From DATKWD01 sp963704815 (GTDB lineage: Bacteria > Actinomycetota > Acidimicrobiia > Acidimicrobiales > Salinilacustritrichaceae): 64,000 bases of DNA. A program made the translations under genes and the position numbers. Location of the stretch: the NCBI GenBank assembly GCA_963704815.1, contig CAVPHU010000010.1, positions 248,001 through 312,000 on the forward strand. The letters are read 5' to 3'. Under the pieces are notes generated by a model. That model was not told the DNA's origin. It did no database searches and saw only the letters and a list, made by a program, of their open reading frames with translations. Positions 16,431-25,186 of the stretch are shown one piece after another (the stretch's first letter is position 1; each line of letters starts with the position of its first letter).

Positions 16431-17305
16431 TCACCGACGTCGCCGGTGTCGCGGTCGGGCACTGGACCGACGCCGATGCCCAGACGGGGTGCACCGTGGT
16501 TCGGTTTCCCGCCGGCACCGTGGCGTCGGGTGAGGTCCGGGGCGGCGCACCGGCGACCCGCGAGTTCGCCCTCCTCGCCCCCGATGCCATGGTCGAGCGC
16601 ATCGACGCGCTGGTGCTCACGGGTGGCTCGGCGTTCGGGCTCGCTGCCGCTGACGGGGTGATGGTGGGCCTCGAGGCCGAGGGGATCGGCTATCCGACCA
16701 TCGGCGGACCGGTGCCGATCGTCGTCGGCCTCGCGTTGTACGACCTCGCGGTCGGCGATCCGGCTCGGCGTCCCGGAGCTGCCGAAGGTCGTCTCGCACT
16801 CGACGCGGTGACCGACCGGCCGACCGAGCTCGGGCTCGTCGGAGCCGCAGCGGGCGCGACGACCGCCAAGTGGCGCGGCCCCGAGCACCGGCGTCCCGGC
16901 GGGCTGGTGTCGGCGACCCGTCGCCACGGGGGCCTCGTGGTCAGCAGCCTGGTCGCCGTGAACGCATTCGGCGAGGTGTCGGCCGATCCGTCGGCGGTCA
17001 TCGCCGGCTCGACCGAGGGGGCCTTCATGGCTCGGCAGAACACCACCATCGGCGTCGTCGCCACGAACGCTCGGCTGACCAAGACCGAGTGTCACCTGGT
17101 CGCTCAGAGTGCCCACGACGGCCTGGCCCGAGCCGTCGCTCCGGCCCACACCCGTGCCGACGGCGACGCGTTCGTGGCGGCTGCGACCGGCGAGCTCGAT
17201 GCCGAGGTCGACCAGGTCCGCCTCCTCGCCGCGCACGTCGTCGAACGGGCGATCGCCGGACTCGCGGAGGGTGATCCGGCAGCGTCTCGATCCCAGGATC
17301 GTTGA
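16427..17305 (+). CDS. P1 family (DmpA/NylC-like) peptidase
   Basis: N-terminal nucleophile-fold aminopeptidase or oligomer hydrolase that self-cleaves before its catalytic residue. Seen: DVAGVAVGHWTD at the start, TGCTVVRFPAG, LTGGSAFGLAAADGVM, and the autoprocessing region NTTIGVVATNARLTK followed by AHDGLARAV. 292 residues. The GTG start overlaps the alr stop by four bases. Natural substrate unknown; beta-peptides or cyclic amides are typical for the family. Confidence 0.85.
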   Translation: MITDVAGVAVGHWTDADAQTGCTVVRFPAGTVASGEVRGGAPATREFALLAPDAMVERIDALVLTGGSAFGLAAADGVMVGLEAEGIGYPTIGGPVPIVVGLALYDLAVGDPARRPGAAEGRLALDAVTDRPTELGLVGAAAGATTAKWRGPEHRRPGGLVSATRRHGGLVVSSLVAVNAFGEVSADPSAVIAGSTEGAFMARQNTTIGVVATNARLTKTECHLVAQSAHDGLARAVAPAHTRADGDAFVAAATGELDAEVDQVRLLAAHVVERAIAGLAEGDPAASRSQDR

Positions 17306-17410
17306 GGCCGTCGCCGACGGATTCGGAGTCCCTCGAGCTCGCCCTGCACGCCGACTCCCGCCGGCATCCGAAGGTCTGCTGCGCTCGGCCCGTCCTCGAC
17401 AGTCGGCGGG

Positions 17411-17416
17411 TACGGT
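17411..17416 (+). promoter_or_regulatory. Putative -10 element of the uracil-DNA glycosylase gene
   Basis: TACGGT six bases before GTG 17423, consistent with a leaderless transcript covering udg-tsaE-tsaB-rimI-tsaD. No convincing -35 box was identified. Confidence 0.4.
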
Positions 17417-17422
17417 GGGCGG

Positions 17423-17980
17423 GTGTTCGCCACGCTCGACGACGCTCGCGACGCTGCGTCGACCTGTACCAGGTGCGAGCTCGCCGAGGGGCGCCTCAAC
17501 GTGGTGTTCGGCATCGGCTCGGCACAGAGCGACGTCATGTTCGTCGGTGAGGGACCCGGGGCCGAGGAGGACAAGCAAGGCATCCCGTTCGTCGGCCGAT
17601 CGGGCCAGTTGCTCGACCGGCTGATCGTCGAGGAGATGGAGTCGAGTCGCGACGACGTCGCCATCTGCAACGTGGTGAAGTGCCGGCCGCCCGGGAACCG
17701 TGACCCGAAGCCGGCCGAGATCGAGGCGTGCCAGCCCTATCTCGATGCCCAGATCACCCACATCGACCCGAAGGTGATCGTCACGCTCGGGAACTTCGCC
17801 GCCAAGCTCCTGCTCGAGACCACCACCGGCATCACCAAGCTCCGTGGGACCGAGTACCCGTTTCGCGACCGCACGCTGATCCCGACGTTCCACCCTGCAG
17901 CCGCGCTGCGCGGAGGCGGGCTGGTGCTCTCGCAGATGCGGGCCGACTTCGTGCGGGCAAAGCTCGCCATGCGCCGATGA
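17423..17980 (+). CDS. Uracil-DNA glycosylase, family 4 ([4Fe-4S] type)
   Basis: Excises uracil from DNA to start base-excision repair. 185 residues with a GTG start. Seen: the Cys pair CTRCELAEGR, the uracil-site motif GEGPGAEEDKQGIPFVGRSG, NVVKCRPPGNRDP, later CQPYL, the LGNFAAKLLL segment and the C-terminal TFHPAAALR (family 4 HPA motif). The cysteines fit the iron-sulfur cluster. Its stop overlaps the tsaE ATG (ATGA). Confidence 0.9.
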   Translation: MFATLDDARDAASTCTRCELAEGRLNVVFGIGSAQSDVMFVGEGPGAEEDKQGIPFVGRSGQLLDRLIVEEMESSRDDVAICNVVKCRPPGNRDPKPAEIEACQPYLDAQITHIDPKVIVTLGNFAAKLLLETTTGITKLRGTEYPFRDRTLIPTFHPAAALRGGGLVLSQMRADFVRAKLAMRR

Positions 17981-18459
17981 CCCTCGTCGTGGCCACCTCG
18001 TCGGTCGAAGCAACGCGGGCCGTGGCAGCGGTCGTGGCCGGTCTGGTCGAGTCCGGCGACGTGATCCTGCTGGCCGGCGATCTCGGAGCCGGCAAGACCG
18101 CGTTCGCCCAGGGCCTGGGTGCCGGGCTCGGGGTCGATGAGCCGATCGTGTCGCCGACGTTCACGCTGGCCCGGCAGTACGACGGGCGGGTCCGCCTCCA
18201 CCACCTCGATGTCTATCGACTCGAGCGGATCGACGAGATCTTCGATGTCGGGCTTCCCGAGCTGGTCGAGGACGATGGAGTCGTGGTGATCGAGTGGGGC
18301 GACGTGGTCCGGGCCGAGCTGCCGCCTGATCACCTCCAGATCGATCTCACGCTCGGCGACGGCGACGACGATCGCCGTCTCGAGTTCGCCTTCGCCGGAC
18401 CCCGATGGTCGGCTCGTGCCGATGCGATGTCGAGCGCGTTGGCGGCGTGGCGATGCTGA
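17977..18459 (+). CDS. tsaE: tRNA t6A biosynthesis ATPase TsaE
   Basis: P-loop ATPase that works with TsaB and TsaD in threonylcarbamoyl-adenosine formation at tRNA A37. 160 residues. Seen: Walker A LLAGDLGAGKTAFAQG, SPTFTLARQY, HHLDVYRL and the Walker B-like VVVIEWGDVV. The start overlaps the udg stop and the end overlaps tsaB, so translation is likely coupled. A much longer upstream frame is spurious, since it runs across udg. Confidence 0.94.
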   Translation: MTLVVATSSVEATRAVAAVVAGLVESGDVILLAGDLGAGKTAFAQGLGAGLGVDEPIVSPTFTLARQYDGRVRLHHLDVYRLERIDEIFDVGLPELVEDDGVVVIEWGDVVRAELPPDHLQIDLTLGDGDDDRRLEFAFAGPRWSARADAMSSALAAWRC

Positions 18460-19151
18460 TCCTCGGGATCACCACGTCGACCCAGCAGGTGGGCTGTGCC
18501 ATCGGCGGCCACGAGGGGGTGCTCGCCTCGGTGCACTCGTCCCGTGGCAAGCGCCATGCCGAAACGCTCACCCCGGCCATCGAGTTCATCACCCGCCAGG
18601 CCCGGGTCGATCTGGCCGAGATCAGCGCCGTGGCCGTCGACGTGGGTCCGGGGCTGTTCACCGGCCTGCGGGTCGGAGTGGCCACCGCCAAGGCCATCGC
18701 CTTCGCGCTGCGGGTGCCCATGGTCGGCGTGGTGAGCCTCGACCTGCTCGCCTTCACCGTCCGCCACTCGCCACGGATGATCCACGCGGTGCTGGACGGC
18801 CGCCGCAGCGAGGTGTTCGCCGCGTCGTATCGCCAGGTCCCTGGTGGTGTGCAACGGCTGTCCGAGCCTTCGGTGCTCACTCCCGACGATCTCGCCTCCG
18901 ACCTCGTCGCCGCCGGCGAGGAATGCCTGCTGGTCGGTGACGGAGCCATCCGCTATCGCGACATGTTCGCAGGCATCCGACGCGTCGACATCGGCGAACA
19001 CGGCCTCGCCCATCCCAACGCAGGGGCGCTGGTGCAACTGGCCCATGCCCGGGCCTTGCGCGAGGACTTCGTCAACACCTGGGAGGTCGAGCCCCTGTAT
19101 CTGCGCCCGCCCGATGCCGAGATCAACTGGGAACAGCGCAGCCGGACATGA
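18453..19151 (+). CDS. tsaB: tRNA t6A biosynthesis protein TsaB
   Basis: ASKHA-fold partner of TsaD. 232 residues: MLILGITTSTQQVGCAI, the conserved GPGLFTGLRVGVATAKAIAF, VLDGRRSEVFAA and a C-terminal PLYLRPPDAE. It lacks the metal-binding HxxxH of TsaD, as expected. The start lies 7 bases inside the tsaE end and the stop overlaps the rimI ATG. Confidence 0.94.
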   Translation: MLILGITTSTQQVGCAIGGHEGVLASVHSSRGKRHAETLTPAIEFITRQARVDLAEISAVAVDVGPGLFTGLRVGVATAKAIAFALRVPMVGVVSLDLLAFTVRHSPRMIHAVLDGRRSEVFAASYRQVPGGVQRLSEPSVLTPDDLASDLVAAGEECLLVGDGAIRYRDMFAGIRRVDIGEHGLAHPNAGALVQLAHARALREDFVNTWEVEPLYLRPPDAEINWEQRSRT

Positions 19152-19681
19152 CCGACCTCGCGATCCACATCGGCCCGATGCGGCGTCGGCACCTGCGGGG
19201 TGTCGTCCGTATCGAGCAGGCCAACTCCTCGCGGCCGTGGAGCCTCGGCATGTTCATGTCCGAGCTCCGCGCTCGCGAGACTCGCCGTTACGTCGTGGCT
19301 CAGCGCGGCGGCTCGGTCGTCGGCTTCGCCGGGCTCATGCTCGCCGGCGATGACGGCCACATCACCAACCTCGCGGTCGACGAGGAACATCGCCGGAACG
19401 CCATCGCCTCGCGCATGCTGCTCGTCCTGGCGCAGGCCGCGGTCGACGAGGGGGCCACCCACCTGAGTCTCGAGGTCCGGGTGTCGAACGACGCGGCCCA
19501 GGCGTTGTATCGGCGGTTCGGGTTTGCACCGGCCGGGGTGCGGAAGAACTACTACACCGATGTCGCCGAGGATGCGCTCGTGATGTGGGCGAGCGACATC
19601 GCCACCCCGCCCTACGCACTGCGCCTCGACCGCATCGAGTCCGAACTGCCCTCCGACACCGTGCTCGAAGGCGTTCGATGA
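19148..19681 (+). CDS. rimI: Ribosomal protein S18 alanine N-acetyltransferase
   Basis: GNAT-fold acetyltransferase placed, as often, between tsaB and tsaD. 177 residues. Seen: MRRRHLRGVVRIEQANSSRPW at the N-terminus, acetyl-CoA loop LAVDEEHRRNAIASRML (a variant of the usual QxxGxG/A: HRRNAIA), then SLEVRVSNDAAQALYRRFGF and the C-terminal tyrosine motif RKNYYTD. The stop TGA overlaps the first copy of the tsaD-like ATG in the repeat array. Confidence 0.9.
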   Translation: MTDLAIHIGPMRRRHLRGVVRIEQANSSRPWSLGMFMSELRARETRRYVVAQRGGSVVGFAGLMLAGDDGHITNLAVDEEHRRNAIASRMLLVLAQAAVDEGATHLSLEVRVSNDAAQALYRRFGFAPAGVRKNYYTDVAEDALVMWASDIATPPYALRLDRIESELPSDTVLEGVR

Positions 19682-19901
19682 GCACGGCTGACGTCATCCT
19701 CGGAATCGAGACCGTGTTGTTGGGGTCCATCGTGCGCGAGGCAGTTCGATGAGCACGGCTGACGTCATCCTCGGAATCGAGACCGTGTTGTTGGGGTCCA
19801 TCGTGCGCGAGGCGTTCGATGAGCACGGCTGACGTCATCCTCGGAATCGAGACCGTGTTGTTGGGGTCCATCGTGCGCGAGGCAGTTCGATGAGCACGGC
19901 T
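19670..19901 (+). repeat. 70/71-bp tandem repeat, four copies of the rimI-end/tsaD-start junction
   Basis: ATGAGCACGGCTGACGTC occurs at 19678, 19749, 19819 and 19890 (steps 71, 70, 71; the difference is gcagttcg versus gcgttcg). Each unit carries the last bases of rimI, the first 12 codons of tsaD, and a 33-bp non-tsaD part (gtgttgttggggtccatcgt...). Copies 1 and 3 each encode a 24-residue peptide whose TGA overlaps the next ATG as ATGA; copy 2 encodes 27 residues. Only the fourth copy continues into the full tsaD. Confidence 0.93.
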
Positions 19902-20888
19902 GACGTCATCCTCGGAATCGAGACCTCGTGCGACGAGACGGCGGCGGCGATCGTGGTCGGCGGCACGACCGTTCGGTCGTCGGTCGTCTCGAGCCAGGTC
20001 GATCTGCATGCGCGCTATGGCGGGGTCGTGCCCGAGATCGCCGGGCGGGCCCATGTCGAACTGCTGACCCCGGTCGTCGCCGAGGCATTGGTCGAGGCCG
20101 GCATCGACCATGGCGACATCGAGGCGGTCGCCGCCACCTATGGCCCCGGCCTGGTCGGGTCGTTGCTCGTCGGAGTCAGTGCCGCCAAGGCCCTCGCCCT
20201 GGTGTGGGGCGTGCCGTTCGTCGGCGTGAACCATCTCGAAGCCCACCTCCACGCGGCCCGTCTCGACGACCCGACCCTCGAGTACCCGGTGGTCGTGCTG
20301 CTGGTGTCGGGCGGGCACACGATGCTCGTCCACATGCGCGGCGAAGGCGACTACACGGTGCTCGGCGGAACCATCGACGACGCGGCGGGCGAGGCGTTCG
20401 ACAAGGTCGCTCGCTACCTCGGGCTCGGCTATCCCGGTGGGCCCGCCATCGACGCCATCTCGGGTGAGGGTGATCCGAAGGCCATCGCGTTTCCGCGGGC
20501 GTTGCCCGACCAGCCCTACGACTTCAGCTTCAGCGGCCTCAAGACCGCCGTCGTCAACCACGTGCGCAAGAACCCCGAGGTGTCCACGCCCGACGTGGCT
20601 GCCAGTTTCCAGGAGGCCGTGGTCGACGTGCTGCTCACGAAGGCTCGGCGAGCTGCCGCCGATGTGGGGGCGAAGGGCATCTGCCTCGGCGGGGGCGTTG
20701 CCGCCAACAGCCTGCTGCGCGAGCAACTGCTCGACGTGTGCGCCGAGGACGGATTGGCGGGCTATCTGCCCAGCCGGGCCAACTGCACCGACAACGCGGC
20801 CATGGTCGCCGCTGCCGGTTGGTATCGCCTGCGAGCCGACGGCCCCAGCCCCCTCGACCTCGGCGCCGATCCCGGGCTCAGCCTGTAG
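19890..20888 (+). CDS. tsaD: tRNA N6-adenosine threonylcarbamoyltransferase TsaD
   Basis: Catalytic subunit of t6A synthesis. 332 residues. Seen: ILGIETSCDETAAAIV, the metal-binding HLEAHLHA (HxExH), GGHTMLVHM, GEAFDKVARYLGLGYPGG, LCLGGGVAANS-like GICLGGGVAANSLLR and the C-terminal NCTDNAAMVA. The start is the fourth repeat copy, because only there does the frame continue; upstream copies are decoys that may couple translation from rimI. Last gene of the t6A set. Confidence 0.95.
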   Translation: MSTADVILGIETSCDETAAAIVVGGTTVRSSVVSSQVDLHARYGGVVPEIAGRAHVELLTPVVAEALVEAGIDHGDIEAVAATYGPGLVGSLLVGVSAAKALALVWGVPFVGVNHLEAHLHAARLDDPTLEYPVVVLLVSGGHTMLVHMRGEGDYTVLGGTIDDAAGEAFDKVARYLGLGYPGGPAIDAISGEGDPKAIAFPRALPDQPYDFSFSGLKTAVVNHVRKNPEVSTPDVAASFQEAVVDVLLTKARRAAADVGAKGICLGGGVAANSLLREQLLDVCAEDGLAGYLPSRANCTDNAAMVAAAGWYRLRADGPSPLDLGADPGLSL

Positions 20889-20948
20889 GCAGCTTCCGGA
20901 GTCCGCAGCGAAGCGGCGACGAGCCGACCGGCGGTTTCGCGGTGCGGT

Positions 20949-22202
20949 TCAGGGGCGGCGAACGAAGACGAACGACGCACCGGTCGAGAACTCGGCCAGG
21001 GTGACCGGGGTGGGTTGAGCGACCGGCACACCCTCTGGATCGACGGTGATCGACCACCGGGCGGCCTCGCCGTAATGCGGTTCGATCCGCTCGACTCGGG
21101 CGGTGGGGACGAGACCGATCGCCGCAGCCTCGAGGATGGCATCGCCGCCCGTACCGGCCAGCAGTGCCGGCCACGTGAGTCCGTCGTCCTCGTCGAGGCC
21201 CGGGCCGTCGAGCAGCGACAGCGAGAGTTCCTCGTCGTCCACGGACGATGCGATCGGCACGTAGGCCCGGGGGAGCAGCAGGGGATGGACCGCCAACACG
21301 GCTGCGAGTCCGGCCAGGTCGTTGCTCACCTCCAGCGCCGCCGCGAGCCGTTTCGTCGTGAGACCGGCGATGCCCGAGGCCTGCTCGATGCCCACCGCCG
21401 TCACCTCGTCGCCATCGGCGAGTTCGGCCACCTCGAGCAGGAACGCCCGGGCGAGGAGCTGTCCCTGGAGCGCCACCTCGTCAACGATCGCCGACAGCGT
21501 CGCCGAGGAGAACCGCTCCATGGTGAGGTCCGGATCGAGGTCACCGGCGTAGTCGTCCCACCCGTCGTCTGACGGCAGCGTCGGCTCCGGCAGGGCAAGC
21601 GCCAACGACGCGGCCGCGCAGCCCGCCAGCCGGTCGTGCGACGGAGACAGCGCCAGCGGCTCGGCGCCGGCGTCGACGGTGACGGTCCACTCGCAGTGCG
21701 GTGCCCGATCGGCCGGCCGTCGGGGTGGGCGATGGACCGGCCTCATCCGCGCCCGCGGATTGGTGGCCGCAGCCGTCGCATCGAAGGTCGGGTCCTCGAT
21801 GGAGTGGCACATCGCCGTGACGTACTCGTCGCCCATCGGCTCGACGTCCATGAGCGCGCCGCAGTGATCGAGGTGGAAGCGACCGTGGTCGTGGTCGATC
21901 ACCTCGTAGCGGAAGTCCATGAACTCGGGCGGCGCACCCACGTCGAGCTGCATGCCCTTGAAGATGATCTCGACGCTGTCGCCCTCGAACCCCAGCAGCT
22001 TCTGCATCCGCCGGGTGTAGATCGGCGACGCGGCCCGCCACTCCTCGATGGCCACCTGCTCCATGCCTTCGCGCCCGAGCCGGGCGATCACGGCAGGCAT
22101 GCCGGCACGGTCGATGAGGTGCCCGGCGAGCAGCAACTCTCGGGTCAGCTCGGCCAGTTCGGGGTGCGAACGACCCGCCCACGGCCGACCAGACCGATTC
22201 AC
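20949..22202 (-). CDS. Conserved hypothetical protein of the CYP51 operon
   Basis: 417 residues with a GTG start overlapping the upstream stop (GTGA). The N-terminal half has several invariant-looking Cys/His stretches (DFRYEVIDHDHGRFHLDHCG, MCHSIEDPTFDATA, then NPRARMRPVHRPPR), which I recall only from uncharacterised actinobacterial proteins. The C-terminal half is acidic and alanine/leucine-rich with no motif I recognise. As the last gene of a P450/ferredoxin operon it may act in sterol or lipid metabolism, which is inference. No membrane segments are evident. Confidence 0.75.
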   Translation of the reverse strand: MNRSGRPWAGRSHPELAELTRELLLAGHLIDRAGMPAVIARLGREGMEQVAIEEWRAASPIYTRRMQKLLGFEGDSVEIIFKGMQLDVGAPPEFMDFRYEVIDHDHGRFHLDHCGALMDVEPMGDEYVTAMCHSIEDPTFDATAAATNPRARMRPVHRPPRRPADRAPHCEWTVTVDAGAEPLALSPSHDRLAGCAAASLALALPEPTLPSDDGWDDYAGDLDPDLTMERFSSATLSAIVDEVALQGQLLARAFLLEVAELADGDEVTAVGIEQASGIAGLTTKRLAAALEVSNDLAGLAAVLAVHPLLLPRAYVPIASSVDDEELSLSLLDGPGLDEDDGLTWPALLAGTGGDAILEAAAIGLVPTARVERIEPHYGEAARWSITVDPEGVPVAQPTPVTLAEFSTGASFVFVRRP

Positions 22203-22762
22203 GAGGGGCGATCCCAGATGCCGACCGGCACCTCACGGATCGGGTAGTGGCCGGGCAGCTGCCCGGGTTGGATCGAGCGCTCCATACGGGCGGTCATGCT
22301 CTCGGACAACGTGTTGTCGCCGATCATCTCCACGAACACGGCGGCGGCGTTGCCGTAGTCGAACCAGTCGCGCTGCCACGCCCACTGGAAGTCGCCGCCG
22401 TAGATGAACCAGCTGCCGCCGATGCCGGCCACCTCGTAGTGCGAGCCGTCGTCGCGGGTGGCGTCGGCGATCTGCCGCCAGAAGCCGATGACATGGCCCT
22501 TCGACTCGTCGATCACCACCTCTTCGTAGGGGTACTGCCAGCCGTCGAGGCCGCCCATCTCCTGGCCGAGCGCGATGTCGCGGATCTCGTCGCGACCGAC
22601 GGCCATGAAGTGCTCCTTCGGCCCGAAGTTCCAGCCGTAGGTGGCGTCCTCGGTGTACATCTGAGCCATCGGCTTCCAGTCGCCGGCTTCTTCGGCGTCG
22701 CGGTTGGCCTGGAGCCAGCGCTCGACCATCTCGTCGAGTTCGGTACGGGGATAGGCGGCCAT
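22199..22762 (-). CDS. SnoaL/NTF2-like protein
   Basis: 187 residues. The N-terminal half fits the cone-shaped NTF2-like fold used by polyketide cyclases and steroid isomerases: WLQANRDAEEAGDWKPMAQMYTEDATYGWNF, then GRDEIRDIALG and HYEVAGIGGSWFIYGGD. The catalytic role is not clear from sequence. It follows the ferredoxin by 14 bases and overlaps the next gene, so it belongs to the CYP51 operon. A related-fold protein also lies near cyp51 in Mycobacterium tuberculosis (Rv0760c), which supports the association. Confidence 0.8.
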   Translation of the reverse strand: MAAYPRTELDEMVERWLQANRDAEEAGDWKPMAQMYTEDATYGWNFGPKEHFMAVGRDEIRDIALGQEMGGLDGWQYPYEEVVIDESKGHVIGFWRQIADATRDDGSHYEVAGIGGSWFIYGGDFQWAWQRDWFDYGNAAAVFVEMIGDNTLSESMTARMERSIQPGQLPGHYPIREVPVGIWDRPS

Positions 22763-22776
22763 GGGTTCCTTCCGGG

Positions 22777-22965
22777 TCAGTCGTCGACGATCGACAACGC
22801 GTGGGTGGGGCAGTAGCGGACCGCCGCCTCTGCGGCGGCGCGGGCATCGTCGGGCGGGCGCTCGTCGATGATCGTCAGGTCGCCCTTCTTCGAGACCTCG
22901 AAGACACCAGGGGCCTCGTTCTGGCACACGGCGTGGCCCTGGCACAGGTCGGCGTCGACGACCAC
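22777..22965 (-). CDS. [3Fe-4S] ferredoxin, P450 redox partner
   Basis: 62 residues: DADLCQGHAVCQNEAPGVFE and YCPTHALSI, giving C-x5-C and CP ligands of the [3Fe-4S] ferredoxins that serve actinobacterial P450s (compare Rv0763c next to cyp51). The GTG start is chosen from a GAGGGG purine stretch upstream. The frame is also open upstream without a stop into the end of CYP51, so a CYP51-ferredoxin fusion is possible if one base near 23070 is extra. Confidence 0.85.
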   Translation of the reverse strand: MVVDADLCQGHAVCQNEAPGVFEVSKKGDLTIIDERPPDDARAAAEAAVRYCPTHALSIVDD

Positions 22966-23045
22966 TCGCCACCCCTCGGAGCGGGTGGACGTCTCGACCC
23001 GGGTCGCGTCGGCGCGATTGGCGGCGGCTCGGCCGCACCGCGTGC

Positions 23046-24398
23046 CCGTCTCGACGCCGGAACGTGGCCAAGCACGGCTGGGCGAGCTGGACGACCATCT
23101 TCGAGTGGTCGTTGCGATAGCTGTCGAGGGGTTGGGCCGCGGCGAACTCCCAGTCCTTCAACAGGATCGAGAAGATGGCCTTGAGCTGCATCATGGCGAA
23201 CGCGGCGCCCACGCAGCGGTGGCGGCCGGCGCCGAACGGAATCCAGTTCCAGGGGTTGGCGACATCGTCGCCGGGTTCGGTGAGGTAGCGCCCAGGTCGA
23301 AACTCGTCGGCACCGTCGAACGCCTCGGGGATGCGGTTGGAGATGGCGGGGCTGGCCGCCACCATCTTGCCGGCGGCGATGTGGCGACCGCCGACATCGA
23401 GATCGATGTTGGCCACCCGCAACAGCAGGATGAGGGGTGGGTGGAGGCGGAGCGCCTCCTTGATGGCGCTCTCGAGCCGGGGCATCTCGCGTAGCGCCTG
23501 GTAGCTGACCTCGGCGCCCTCGGCGTAGAGCTCGTCGAGCTCGGCGACGACGGCCGCGAGCTCGTCGGGATTGCGCAGGAGCTCGATGAGTGTCCACGCC
23601 GCCGTGCCCGAGGTCGTGTGATGCCCGGCGAACATCATCGAGATGAACATGCCGGTGACCATGTCCGCGTCGAAGCGCAGGTCGCCGTCGTCGTTCGAGA
23701 TCGACATGAGGACGTCGAGCAGATCGCGGTCGTCGTCGTCCGGTGGCTCGCCGGCCGCTCGTCGGTCCATGATCTGCTGCACGAGCGCGACGAGGGCGAC
23801 CCGAGCTTCGTCGCGTGCCCGGAAACTGGGAATGTCGGCGTAGGCGTCGACGTAGGCGAGGGCGTCGGTGCCCTCGTTCGAGGTCGTGGTAGAGCTCGGC
23901 GAAGCGGTGATCGAGGTCGAGCCGGAACCGTGCGCCCGATGAGACACGACGAGGACGTGTAGATCGTCAGCTCGGCGAACCAGTCGAGCAGGTCGATCTC
24001 GCCGTCGGCGCCCCAGCGACGCCACCATCTCGTCGACCTCGCGCTGGATGGTCTCGGCGTGGCCCCGCATGTAGGAGTCGCGCAGCGCCTGGTTGTGGAG
24101 CATCTCGCGTCGTCGCTCGGGAGACGCATCGAACACCACTCCCTCGCCGAAGATCGGTGTCATGAACGGATAGGCGGCCGCCTGGTCGAGCTCCTCGTCG
24201 GGAGCACGGAAGAAGACCTCGTTGGCGTCGGCCCCGGTGAGCAGGACGACCTCGCGGTCGGCGAGCCGGAACTCGCCCACGTCGCCACATTCGTCGCGTA
24301 CCCGTTGCATCAGCCCGATCGGATCACGCGCGGAGCTCCTCGAGGTGGCCGGTGGCGCCGTCGTCGCCCGACACGAGCGGGGGATCGGGAAGGGTCAT
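23046..24398 (-). CDS. cyp51: Sterol 14-alpha-demethylase CYP51 (frameshifted in this sequence)
   Basis: Segments in different frames join into one CYP51: MTLPDPPLVSGDDGATGHLE start, MQRVRDECGDVG, TPIFGEGVVFDASPERR, DLLDWFAELTIYTSSSCLIG, MFAGHHTTSGTAAWT (I helix), ESAIKEALRLHPP (ExxR), FGAGRHRCVGAAFA (heme Cys) and YRNDHSKMVVQLAQP. Extra single bases are needed at about 24325, 24020, 23915 and 23880, and the C-terminus runs on without a stop in frame. All P450 motifs are intact, so the frameshifts look like sequence errors. It demethylates sterol 14-alpha positions with the adjacent ferredoxin. The start overlaps the SDR stop (ATGA). Confidence 0.85.
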
Positions 24399-25186
24399 CG
24401 GTGGCTCCGGTCGGGGTCGATCGGGGCCTCGGGTTCGACCTCGATGAGGGTGTAGTGGGTGCCCTTGGGCACCGAGACCATGGCGACGATGGCGTCGGCC
24501 ACCTCTTGCGGGCGCAAGGCGCCGTGATGACGCAAGTGCCCCCAGCTCTCCCACGCGGGCATCACGTGGAGCACGGTCTCCTCCGACCAACTCGTGCCCT
24601 GCTCGGTGCTGGCCGGGCCGGGGCGCACCATGCCGACGCGCACGCCGGTGCCCTCGAGCTCCATCTGCATGGCGCGGGCGAGACCCTCGAGTCCCGACTT
24701 GGCGGTCACGTAGGCGGCCATGTGGGTACGGGGTCGCACGATGACATCGGAGGTCACGAACACCACGTCGCCGTGGCCTCGCTCGACCATCGGTGGACCG
24801 AGGCGTGCGGTCAAGTGCTGGGCACCGAGCAGGTTGACCTGGACCGATGCACCGAACTCGTCCGGGTCGGCCGCCATCCCGGTGAACGGCACCACTTCGC
24901 CGGCGTTCGAGACCACGACGTCGAGTGGCCCGAACACCGAATCGGCCTGGGCGGCGAACGCCTCGATCGAGTCGGCGTCGGCCAGATCGAGCGGCACGGC
25001 AACCGCTTCGCCGCCCGCGAGCACGATCTCCTCGGCCACTCCTTCGAGCCGGTCGACCCGGCGAGCCCCGAGCACCACGGGATGGCCCGCTGCGGCCAAG
25101 GCGAGGGCGGTGGCCTCGCCGATGCCCGACGAGGCGCCGGTGACCACGGCGGGACGGCGCTCGGGGTGGGGGTCGAAGCGGGGCAT
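24395..25186 (-). CDS. Short-chain dehydrogenase/reductase (Rv0765c-like)
   Basis: NAD(P)-dependent oxidoreductase, 263 residues. Seen: cofactor loop VVTGASSGIGEATALAL, the NAG motif SNAGEVVPF, the catalytic tyrosine/lysine pair in AAYVTAKSG, and PGPAST downstream. The position between CYP51 and a second P450 matches Rv0765c in M. tuberculosis. Both ends overlap neighbours by ATGA, so the operon is translationally coupled. Substrate probably a sterol or other lipid alcohol (inference). Confidence 0.87.
   Translation of the reverse strand: MPRFDPHPERRPAVVTGASSGIGEATALALAAAGHPVVLGARRVDRLEGVAEEIVLAGGEAVAVPLDLADADSIEAFAAQADSVFGPLDVVVSNAGEVVPFTGMAADPDEFGASVQVNLLGAQHLTARLGPPMVERGHGDVVFVTSDVIVRPRTHMAAYVTAKSGLEGLARAMQMELEGTGVRVGMVRPGPASTEQGTSWSEETVLHVMPAWESWGHLRHHGALRPQEVADAIVAMVSVPKGTHYTLIEVEPEAPIDPDRSHR

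Noticed and set aside
19678..19832. Upstream tsaD start codons as the true start
   Set aside because: The first three copies hit stops after 24-27 codons; only ATG 19890 continues.
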